Of a stretch of 64,000 nt of DNA, positions 17,305-24,323 are shown one piece after another. The stretch's first letter is position 1; each line of letters opens with the position of its first letter. The DNA lies in NCBI RefSeq assembly GCF_029892155.1, contig NZ_JARZAG010000033.1, positions 1-64,000 on the forward strand, given 5' to 3'. The DNA is from Kitasatospora sp. GAS204B (lineage in GTDB: Bacteria > Actinomycetota > Actinomycetes > Streptomycetales > Streptomycetaceae). The notes beneath the pieces are model-generated. The model was not told the origin of the DNA. It saw nothing but the letters and a program-made list of their open reading frames with translations, and did not search any database. Position numbers and translations under genes: made by a program.

Positions 17305-18141
17305 TCAGGCGCCGACGCGGAAGCGGGCGAAGCGCTTGAGGGCGACGCCGTTCTCCTCGAGGACCTTGGCGACGGTCTTCTTGTTGTCCTTCGCGAAGGC
17401 CTGCTCCAGAACGGAGTTCTCCTTGACGAAGCCGGTGACGCGACCCTCGACGATCTTCGGCAGGGCAGCCTCGGGCTTGCCCTCCTCACGAGCGGTGGCC
17501 TCGGCGACACGACGCTCGTTCTCCAGCGCCTCGGCCGGGATCTGCTCGCGGGAGAGGTACTTCGGCGCGAAGGCGGCGATGTGCTGCGCGACGTCCTTGG
17601 CGACGTCCACGTTCTCCTTGTCGAGCTCGACCAGGACGCCGACCTGCGGCGGGAGGTCGGGAGAGGTGCGGTGCAGGTAGACCGCGACGTAGCCGTCGGC
17701 GAACAGGGCGAAGCGGTCCAGGACGATCTTCTCGCCCAGGTTCGCGTTGGCCTCGTCCACGAACTGCTGGACGGTCTTGCCGGGCTCGATCTCGGAGGCC
17801 AGCGCGGCGTCCAGGTCGGCCGGGGCGGCCTTGGCGAGGTGCGCGGCGATCGTGTCGGCGACCGCGACGAACTTCTCGCTCTTGGCGACGAAGTCGGTCT
17901 CGCACTTGAGCTCGACCAGCACACCGGACTTGGCGTCGGCGGCGATCACAGCGACGACGGCACCGTTCTCGGCGGTGCGGCCCTCGCGCTTCGCGACACC
18001 CTTGAGGCCCTTGATGCGGATGAGCTCAAGGGCCTTGTCGACGTTGCCCTCGGCCTCGTCGAGAGCCTTCTTGCAGTCCATCATGCCGGCGCCGGTGAGC
18101 TCACGGAGCTTCTTGACGTCCGCGGCGGAGATGTTCGCCAT
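17305..18141 (-). CDS. tsf: Translation elongation factor Ts
   Basis: Guanine nucleotide exchange factor for EF-Tu. 278 residues, typical of actinobacteria. It has the N-terminal UBA-like domain with the signature LRELTGAGMMDCKKAL (about 11-26) and the conserved CETDFVAK motif near 82-89. It lies downstream of rpsB, separated by two hairpins. Confidence 0.97.
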   Translation of the reverse strand: MANISAADVKKLRELTGAGMMDCKKALDEAEGNVDKALELIRIKGLKGVAKREGRTAENGAVVAVIAADAKSGVLVELKCETDFVAKSEKFVAVADTIAAHLAKAAPADLDAALASEIEPGKTVQQFVDEANANLGEKIVLDRFALFADGYVAVYLHRTSPDLPPQVGVLVELDKENVDVAKDVAQHIAAFAPKYLSREQIPAEALENERRVAEATAREEGKPEAALPKIVEGRVTGFVKENSVLEQAFAKDNKKTVAKVLEENGVALKRFARFRVGA

Positions 18142-18187
18142 GGTGTGAATCTCTTCTCGCGTCTCGCGTGTCTGCGGTGTGGGTGTG

Positions 18188-18258
18188 CCGGGGCTGCTGG
18201 TTCAGCCCCGGTACGTGGAGAGAGGGGCACTCGCCGGTGCGTACCGGCGAGTGCCCCT
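18188..18258 (-). terminator. Two hairpins in the rpsB-tsf gap
   Basis: A perfect 16-bp stem (18223-18238 with 18243-18258, loop GCGT) starts right after the rpsB stop. A second 9-bp stem (CCGGGGCTG, 18188-18196 with 18203-18211) follows. They could set the rpsB to tsf ratio by partial termination. Confidence 0.75.
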
Positions 18259-18270
18259 CACCTCGGTACG

Positions 18271-19185
18271 TCAGGCCTGCTCGGCCTCGGCGGCCGGCGC
18301 CTCGGCGGCGGGGGCCTCAGCAACGACCTCGGCCTCGGCGGCGGGGGCCTCCTCGGCCGCGGGGGCCTCGGCAGCGGCGTCGGCGGCGGGGGCCTCCTCG
18401 GCCTTCGCCTCACCGGTCGCCAGGAGGTCCTGCTCCCAGTCGGCCAGCGGCTGGTCGGCGCCCGGCTCGGCCTTGACATCGCCCTTGGCGACACCGGCGC
18501 GGGCCTTGAGGCCCTCGGCGACGGCGTCGGCGATCACGCGGGTCAGCAGGGTGACGGAGCGGATCGCGTCATCGTTGCCCGGGATCTTGTAGTCGACCTC
18601 GTCGGGGTCGCAGTTGGTGTCGAGGATCGCGACGACCGGGATGTTGAGCTTCCGGGCCTCGCCGACCGCGATGTGCTCCTTCTTGGTGTCCACGATCCAG
18701 ACGGCGCTGGGAACGCGCTGCATGTCGCGGATACCGCCGAGGGTCTTCTCGAGCTTGGTGTGCTCGCGCTCGAGGACCAGGAGCTCCTTCTTGGTGAGGC
18801 CGGAGCCGGCCACGTCCGTGAAGTCGATCTCGCCGAGCTCCTTCATCCGCTGAAGGCGCTTGTAGACGGTCTGGAAGTTGGTCAGCATGCCGCCGAGCCA
18901 GCGCTGGTTCACGTAGGGCATGCCCACGCGGGTGGCCTGCTCGGCGATGGCCTCCTGGGCCTGCTTCTTGGTGCCGACGAAGAGGACGCTGCCGCCGTGG
19001 GCAACGGTCTCCTTGACGAACTCGAAGGCGCGGTCGATGTAGTTCAGCGACTGCAGCAGGTCGATGATGTAGATGCCGTTGCGCTCCGTGAAGATGAAGC
19101 GCTTCATCTTCGGGTTCCAACGACGGGTCTGGTGACCGAAGTGGACGCCGCTCTCCAGCAGCTCCCGCATCGTGACGACGGCCAT
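18271..19185 (-). CDS. rpsB: 30S ribosomal protein S2
   Basis: 304 residues. The S2 core (1 to about 235, starting MAVVTMRELLESGVHFGHQ) contains the usual RWLGGMLTN motif. It is followed by a C-terminal tail of about 60 residues made almost only of Ala, Glu, Pro and Asp, an actinobacterial feature that is unusually repetitive here. ATG 19185 is chosen because GAGGAG lies 8 nt upstream and the canonical N terminus starts there. A long leader is predicted. Confidence 0.97.
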   Translation of the reverse strand: MAVVTMRELLESGVHFGHQTRRWNPKMKRFIFTERNGIYIIDLLQSLNYIDRAFEFVKETVAHGGSVLFVGTKKQAQEAIAEQATRVGMPYVNQRWLGGMLTNFQTVYKRLQRMKELGEIDFTDVAGSGLTKKELLVLEREHTKLEKTLGGIRDMQRVPSAVWIVDTKKEHIAVGEARKLNIPVVAILDTNCDPDEVDYKIPGNDDAIRSVTLLTRVIADAVAEGLKARAGVAKGDVKAEPGADQPLADWEQDLLATGEAKAEEAPAADAAAEAPAAEEAPAAEAEVVAEAPAAEAPAAEAEQA

Positions 19186-19655
19186 GGCCGTGCTCCTCAG
19201 GTGTTGCGCCCGGCGCTCGTTGCTGCCTCGCGGCACTCGGCGGCGACCGGGTCTGCTCGGTTGTCCGTGCCGGTCGGGTGACCGTCACGCCTGACGCCCC
19301 GACGTGCCGAGCCGCCGTGCCTGGGCGGCGGGGCCGCGACAGGCTCGGAAGGACCGAGCGGCACTCGCACCGGAGGGGCGGCGAACCGGGCCGGAGGCGG
19401 CGGTCCGCGCGCGTCATCGCCGGTGGCGGGGCGTGCGAAGTCGACCCGGTGAGCCGGGTCGCGTGTGAAGTGTACGGGAAGCGCCGAGTAACGGGCGACT
19501 CTGCGCGGGTGCGGTGGACAAGATGGTCGCTCGTCCGATGATCACAAGGCAGCTGCGGCGATGTGGGTGAAGGGCGTTGTCCACAGGGGCCGGGTTCTCC
19601 ACAGCTTTCGGGACCGGCGCCGCGCGGGCGGGCGAGCGGGTGGAACCTCGCGAGC
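19186..19655. promoter_or_regulatory. rpsB leader and divergent control region
   Basis: This 470-bp gap separates rpsB from the divergent M23 gene. A good -10 box for rpsB is TACACT on the minus strand (19469-19474), which would give a leader of about 277 nt. A perfect 8-bp hairpin (CGACCCGG/CCGGGTCG, 19442-19461) sits at the predicted 5' end. A paired DnaA-box-like module lies at 19577-19603. I find no gene here. Confidence 0.5.
19577..19603 (+). promoter_or_regulatory. Paired DnaA-box-like module, copy 1
   Basis: TTGTCCACA (19577-19585), 9 bp, then TTCTCCACA (19595-19603). The first is the published Streptomyces consensus box and the second fits its degenerate form. Start-to-start spacing is 18 bp. 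A second module with the same geometry lies at 26506-26532. Confidence 0.55.
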
Positions 19656-20771
19656 ATGAGAGCTTCGCTGCGCACCCGGTCCGGCTACGCCGCCGTCTTT
19701 CCCCTCGCCCTCCTCCGCACCGCCTCCGCTCTGCTCTGCGTGCTGTCTGCGCTCTGCGTGCTCTGCGTGCTCTGCGTGCTGATCGATCCTTCGGCCGCGC
19801 AGGCGACTGCGCACGGCGACGGCGTACCGGCGGCGGTCGGGCTCGATCCCGGGCGGGCCTGGCCGGTCGGCGGGCCGAGCGGATTGCTGCGGCGGTTCGC
19901 GCCACCGCCCGCGCCCTGGGCCGCCGGGCATCGCGGGGTCGATCTCGCGGCGGCCGGCGGTGAGCCCGTGCGGGCCGCCGCGCCGGGGGCCGTCGCCTTC
20001 GTCGGCGAGGTCGCCGGACGTCCGGTGGTGACGGTGCTTCACCCGGGTACGGGTGCCCCACCGTTGCGCACCACCTACCTGCCGGTCATCGGGAGTGCCC
20101 CGGTCGGCAGTCAGGTGGCGGCGGGCGAGGTCATCGGGCAGCTGGCACCGGGCGGCGGGCACTGCGCGGCGGACTGCCTGCACTGGGGGCTGCTGCGCGG
20201 CGATCGCTACCTCGACCCGCTCGCGCTCCTCGGTGCCGCGCGGGCCAGGCTGCTGCCGCCGCACCCACCGGCACTGGCGCTGGCGGCTCAGCCGCAGGCC
20301 TGGCCGTCCTGGCCGTCCTGGACGGCGGGGCCTCGGCTCGGGCCCAGGGTGGCCAGCCCGCGCAGCGCGAGCGTGACGGCGGTGTCGGTGATCAGGGCGC
20401 GCTCGGTGGCGGACCGGCCCTGCGAGCATCTGACCGCCGACTCCACCACGCCCTGCAACAGCGTCGCCGCCAGGCGCGGCTCCGGGTGGCCGAGCTCGTC
20501 CAGCGCGTCCACCACCAACCCCACCAGCTCCGCGTGGGCGGCGCGGATCCGGCGCCTGGCGGCCTCGTCCAGCTCCATCGCGGAGAGCGCGACGATGGCC
20601 CGATGCCGCGGGTCGCCCGCCAGCGCGAGCTGGCCGCGGACATACGCCTCCAGCCTGCCGACCGCGCCGTCGCAGGCCGCCATGCCGGCCTCGATCTCCG
20701 CCGCCCAGAGCGGGAAGTCGACTTCGCAGAGCTGCTCCACCACCACGGCCCGGGACTTGAAGTACTCGTAG
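19656..20771 (+). CDS. M23/LytM-like peptidase, C-terminal end uncertain
   Basis: An exported murein-hydrolase-like protein. A hydrophobic signal segment (about 15-50) contains three LCV repeats. The M23 domain (about 88-190) keeps the zinc ligands His92 and Asp96 (GHRGVDL) and His176, but the catalytic first histidine of the usual HxH motif is Cys174 (CLHWG). It may therefore be inactive, or need another residue. The recognisable domain ends near residue 208 (about 20280). The frame then has no stop for a further 163 codons, running antisense through the whole convergent tetR gene. The tail is low-value sequence. The real protein may end by the unusual read-through, or the stop may have been lost by mutation or sequencing error. 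Confidence 0.7.
   Translation: MRASLRTRSGYAAVFPLALLRTASALLCVLSALCVLCVLCVLIDPSAAQATAHGDGVPAAVGLDPGRAWPVGGPSGLLRRFAPPPAPWAAGHRGVDLAAAGGEPVRAAAPGAVAFVGEVAGRPVVTVLHPGTGAPPLRTTYLPVIGSAPVGSQVAAGEVIGQLAPGGGHCAADCLHWGLLRGDRYLDPLALLGAARARLLPPHPPALALAAQPQAWPSWPSWTAGPRLGPRVASPRSASVTAVSVIRARSVADRPCEHLTADSTTPCNSVAARRGSGWPSSSSASTTNPTSSAWAARIRRLAASSSSIAESATMARCRGSPASASWPRTYASSLPTAPSQAAMPASISAAQSGKSTSQSCSTTTARDLKYS
19752..19778 (+). repeat. Three perfect 9-bp tandem repeats in a signal peptide
   Basis: CTCTGCGTG repeated three times encodes Leu-Cys-Val three times in the hydrophobic core of the M23 protein's export signal. Slippage would lengthen or shorten the segment by three residues without breaking the frame. 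Confidence 0.85.
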
Positions 20772-20926
20772 ACCGACGAGCGGGCCAGCCCGGTGCGAGC
20801 GGCCAGCGAGGGGAACGTGAGCGCCTCCACGCCACCCTCCGTCAGCAGCGCGCGGGCCGCGTCCAGGAGGGCGGCACGTTGCAGCTGACGATGCTCGGCC
20901 AGGGTGGCGGCTCGGATCTTCGGCAC
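20288..20926 (-). CDS. TetR-family transcriptional regulator
   Basis: 212 residues. N-terminal helix-turn-helix about residues 15-60 (ALLTEGGVEALTFPSLAART, then SSVYEYFKSR), followed by an all-helical ligand domain. GTG 20926 is preferred: a TACAGT -10 box ends 6 nt upstream, indicating a leaderless message, and sequence further upstream has no TetR character. The C-terminal tail (DGQDGQACG) is read opposite the M23 tail. The whole gene lies inside the antisense extension of the M23 frame. Target genes are unknown; the adjacent peptidase and whiG are candidates. Confidence 0.88.
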   Translation of the reverse strand: MPKIRAATLAEHRQLQRAALLDAARALLTEGGVEALTFPSLAARTGLARSSVYEYFKSRAVVVEQLCEVDFPLWAAEIEAGMAACDGAVGRLEAYVRGQLALAGDPRHRAIVALSAMELDEAARRRIRAAHAELVGLVVDALDELGHPEPRLAATLLQGVVESAVRCSQGRSATERALITDTAVTLALRGLATLGPSRGPAVQDGQDGQACG

Positions 20927-21112
20927 CGTCCCACTGTACGGAGCCAGCCGGGCCACCGGGACGGCGGCGCACCCTCGCAAACGCCAGGGTGCGGCTCGGC
21001 CGGGCGCGGGCTGGTCGTCGCGGGCCTGCCGTCGCGGGCCGGTCGACACCGATCAGGCGACGCGGACCGGTCAGCGCCGATCGGTCAGCACTGATCAGTC
21101 AGGGCCGATCGG

Positions 21113-22870
21113 TCAGCGCAGATCGGTCAGTTTCGCCCGCAGTTGCAGCACGGACTTGGTGTGGATCTGGCTGACCCGACTCTCCGTCACGCCCAGGACC
21201 TGGCCGATCTCCGCCAGCGTCAGGCCCTCGTAGTAGTAGAGCGTCACCACGGTCTTCTCCCGCTGGGGCAGGGTGTTGATGGCGCGCGCCAGCAGCTTGC
21301 GCAGCTCACGGTCCTCGGCGATCTCGACCGGGTCGTCGGCTCCGGTGTCCACCAGGGTGTCCATCAGACTCAGCCGCTCACCGCCCTCACCGGCCGGGTG
21401 GAGCAGTTCGTCCAGCGCCACCACGTTGGCGAGCGAGAGCTGGCTGAAGATCGCGTGCAGGTCCTCGATGGCGATTCCCATCTCGGCGGCCACCTCGGGC
21501 TCGTGCGGGGTCCGCCGCAGCCGGGCCTCCAGGGTGGCGTAGGTCCGCTCCACCGCCTTGGCCTTCTGCCGGACCGAGCGGGGGATCCAGTCCAGCGCCC
21601 GCAGTTCGTCGATGATCGCGCCACGGATCCGGCTGATCGCATAGGTCTCGAACTTGATCGCCCGGTCGAGGTCGAACTTCTCGATCGCGTCGATCAGACC
21701 GAAGATCCCGGACGAGACGAAATCCGCCTGCTCGACATTGGCCGGCAGACCGACTCCGACCCGACCGGCCACGTATTTGACCAGTGGGGAGTAGTGGAGG
21801 ATCAGCTGTTCGCGGAGATTGGCGTCACCGGTGCTCTTGTAGGAGCGCCAGAGTGCTTCGAGCCCGCTGAGCTTCGGCGCGGTGGCGCTGCGCGCGGCGA
21901 CAGGGGCGCCGAGGGTGTCCGGCGTCGACGGCGTGGTGGTAGGCGCGGGGGGTGGTGAGCTGTTCGGCACGGCGGGACCGGCGGGACCGGCGGGAGCCGC
22001 CGGCCGACCAGGCTGAGCACGCGGGCCGGGGGGCGCGGGTGTCGGCACGCCGGCCGGTGGTGGTGTCGCAGCGGCAGCCGGCCCGGGACCGGTCGACGTG
22101 GTGACCATCGGACCGGCCTGCCGCCCGAGCCTGCCCGACGACACGGCACCGGGTGCGAACGGGCTTGGCTGGCGCCGGGGGCCGGTCGGCGGGCCGATCG
22201 CCTCGAGGGTGGGCGAACCGCCGCTCTGGCCGGCGTCGACCAGGCCTGCGCCGTCGCGGCGCGCGCCCGCACGGGCGGGCGACGGCACCGAGGCCAGCGC
22301 GCTCGGTGTCGTGGCGACCAGCGGCGCCCGCCCTACCCCGCTGCTCTGATTTCGCACGTACGCGCGTCTGCGGGCTCGCGATCGCCCCTCGGTCGCCGGC
22401 ACCGATGGCAGGACGGCAGCAGAGGGCGCCTGGTCTGCGGGCGCAGCCGCTTCGGCGGCGGCCGCGGTGTTCTGGTCGGCGGCACTGGCCGGCGTCTCGG
22501 CAACCCGGCTGGGCAGCTCGGCAGCAGCGGTGCCTGCGGCGGCAGGAGCGACGCCGCCCGAGGGGACCGTCGGGGCAGGCGAAACCGGGGAGGCCGATTG
22601 GTCTAGTGGGACTGATGGGGTGCCCGACCGTGGCCTGCCCGGCGGACCGTCCGCCCCGCTCGGGGGAGGCGCCGCGTTCGGTGGTGGCGCCAGGCTCGGT
22701 GACGCGTCCCCGCCCGACGGCTCCGGCGTCCCCAGGGGATTCGCCACAGTCGGTGTCGGCAGGACGGGCTTCGCGGGCCGGGCACCGGGGGCGGGACGCG
22801 AGTCGGTGCCGGAGCCCCCCGAGGGCAGGCCGGCACTGGTCACCCTGTGTCCGGGAATGTGTGTGGGCAT
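21113..22870 (-). CDS. whiG: Sporulation sigma factor WhiG with a long N-terminal extension
   Basis: A FliA/WhiG-type sigma-70 factor that commits aerial hyphae to sporulation in Streptomyces, held in check by RsiG with c-di-GMP. The last 252 residues are a complete sigma factor: region 2 (YVAGRVGVGLPANVEQADFV), region 3 (RALDWIPRSVRQKAK) and region 4 (LPQREKTVVTLYYYEGLTL, then LGVTESRVSQIHTK). Before it lie about 333 residues rich in Pro, Ala, Gly and Ser with one basic patch (GRSRARRRAY). S. coelicolor WhiG is about 280 residues. I chose ATG 22870 because MPTHIPG resembles the start of that protein as I recall it. ATG 22900 or an internal ATG at 22108 are alternatives; none has a clear Shine-Dalgarno sequence. 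Confidence 0.88.
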   Translation of the reverse strand: MPTHIPGHRVTSAGLPSGGSGTDSRPAPGARPAKPVLPTPTVANPLGTPEPSGGDASPSLAPPPNAAPPPSGADGPPGRPRSGTPSVPLDQSASPVSPAPTVPSGGVAPAAAGTAAAELPSRVAETPASAADQNTAAAAEAAAPADQAPSAAVLPSVPATEGRSRARRRAYVRNQSSGVGRAPLVATTPSALASVPSPARAGARRDGAGLVDAGQSGGSPTLEAIGPPTGPRRQPSPFAPGAVSSGRLGRQAGPMVTTSTGPGPAAAATPPPAGVPTPAPPGPRAQPGRPAAPAGPAGPAVPNSSPPPAPTTTPSTPDTLGAPVAARSATAPKLSGLEALWRSYKSTGDANLREQLILHYSPLVKYVAGRVGVGLPANVEQADFVSSGIFGLIDAIEKFDLDRAIKFETYAISRIRGAIIDELRALDWIPRSVRQKAKAVERTYATLEARLRRTPHEPEVAAEMGIAIEDLHAIFSQLSLANVVALDELLHPAGEGGERLSLMDTLVDTGADDPVEIAEDRELRKLLARAINTLPQREKTVVTLYYYEGLTLAEIGQVLGVTESRVSQIHTKSVLQLRAKLTDLR

Positions 22871-23096
22871 ACGTGGGTTTGCGCCGTTCTGCCGAGTCAT
22901 GTGCTGATAGGGAAGCCATTGGCGAGCGTAGCGTGACCAAGTCCTTGCACAGCGCTACCACCACTGGCCGTCGCCCGTTCCGGTGGCGTTCACTCGGTCG
23001 CGGGAGCGTTCTCCGGACGGAGCGCGGCACCGTCGCGCGGCCCGGGCGCCCGTGACCGCATCAACGAGCGCCTGCGGCCGCACGATTCGTCAGCTG

Positions 23097-24323
23097 TCAA
23101 CGGATCACCCTCCAGTGCGATCCCGCCCGCTGGACGAATCCCAGCGAGCACAGTTCGTAGAGCTCCTTGAGCACCTGGTCAGCGGGGAGCGCGGCGCGCA
23201 GCGCGAGCTCACCGACCGGCGCGCCGAGCGGTCCGGCCGGGATCGCCTCCAGCACCAGGGCGGCGCTGTGGTGCAGCAGGTCCCGCGGCCGGGGTCGGGA
23301 GCGGGCCGGCGGCGGCAGGTCGGCCCCGATCGCGCCGATCTGCTCGATCACCTCGGCCGCGTCGGTGACCAGGGTCGCGCCACCGCCACGGATCAGCGCG
23401 TGCACGCCGGCCGAGAGCTCGGAGGTGACCGGACCGCAGACGCCCATCGTGTGCCGGTTGAGCTCCTGGGCCCGCCGGGCCGTGCTGAGCGCTCCGCTGC
23501 GCGGCGCCGCCTCCACCACGACCGTGCCCCGGGTCAGCGCGGCGAGCACCCGGTTGCGCAGCACGAACCGGAAGCGGTTCGGGTGCTCCCCCGGTGGCAG
23601 TTCGCTGACCAGCTGGCCCTGCTCGCTGATCCGGCGGATCAACTCGCTGTTGCCGCGCGGGTAGCGCACGTCGACCCCGCAGGCGAGCACCGCCACGGTC
23701 ATGCCACCGACCGCCAGCGCACCCCGGTGGGCGGCCGCGTCCACGCCATAGGCGGCTCCCGAGCAGACCACCCAGCCACGCTCGGCGAGCGCTGCCGCCA
23801 GCTCGGTCGCGACGTGCGCGCCGTAGGCCGTGCAGGAGCGGGCGCCGACCACGGCAACCGAGCGCAGCGCGAGCAGGCGCAGCGATCCGGTACCCAGGAC
23901 CCAGAGGCCGATCGGCGCGGCGTCGGCCAGATCGGCGAGCTGGCTGGGCCACTCGGCGTCGCCGGGCACCAGGAACCGGCCGCCGAGGGAGTGCAGGCGT
24001 TCGAGGTCGGCAGGCGGATCGACGAGCGCCAGGCGCTCTCGCAGGACTGCCAGGCGCTGCTGATCGAGTCTCAGCTCCCGGTGCGTGCCGCCGCCACGCA
24101 GCAGCTCCACCAGCTCGACCGCCGGGCGCGAGCGCAACCAGCGGCCGACCGCGGCGCTGCCCGGCTCGAACAGCCGGGTCAACGCCACCCGGGCCAGCCG
24201 CTCCTGCTCCGGCGTCACCGGCGCGGCGGCGCCGCCGAGCGGCAGTTCGGTCTGGACGGCATCGGGCGGTCGGCCGTCCAGCGATGGGCCGTCCCACGGC
24301 ACGTCATCCGCCGATCGCCTCAC
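23097..24323 (-). CDS. dprA: DNA-processing protein DprA
   Basis: Binds single-stranded DNA and loads RecA; conserved even in bacteria not known to be naturally competent. 408 residues. The Rossmann-like core (about 115-330) has AVVGARSCTAYG near 155-166, GVDAAAHRGAL near 187-198 and SGALSTARRAQEL near 275-287. A winged-helix C-terminal domain (about 350-405) follows. It begins at GTG 24323, overlapping the comM-like stop by 4 bp (GTGA), so it is the last gene of a yraN-comM-dprA operon. Confidence 0.94.
   Translation of the reverse strand: MRRSADDVPWDGPSLDGRPPDAVQTELPLGGAAAPVTPEQERLARVALTRLFEPGSAAVGRWLRSRPAVELVELLRGGGTHRELRLDQQRLAVLRERLALVDPPADLERLHSLGGRFLVPGDAEWPSQLADLADAAPIGLWVLGTGSLRLLALRSVAVVGARSCTAYGAHVATELAAALAERGWVVCSGAAYGVDAAAHRGALAVGGMTVAVLACGVDVRYPRGNSELIRRISEQGQLVSELPPGEHPNRFRFVLRNRVLAALTRGTVVVEAAPRSGALSTARRAQELNRHTMGVCGPVTSELSAGVHALIRGGGATLVTDAAEVIEQIGAIGADLPPPARSRPRPRDLLHHSAALVLEAIPAGPLGAPVGELALRAALPADQVLKELYELCSLGFVQRAGSHWRVIR

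Noticed and set aside
20281..20771. The antisense tail of the M23 frame as a separate gene
   Set aside because: It is Ser/Arg/Ala-rich, antisense to a clear TetR gene and has no internal start with ribosome binding site.
22901..23096. Possible small gene between whiG and dprA
   Set aside because: No frame there has a start with ribosome binding site or resembles a known protein; likely the whiG promoter region.
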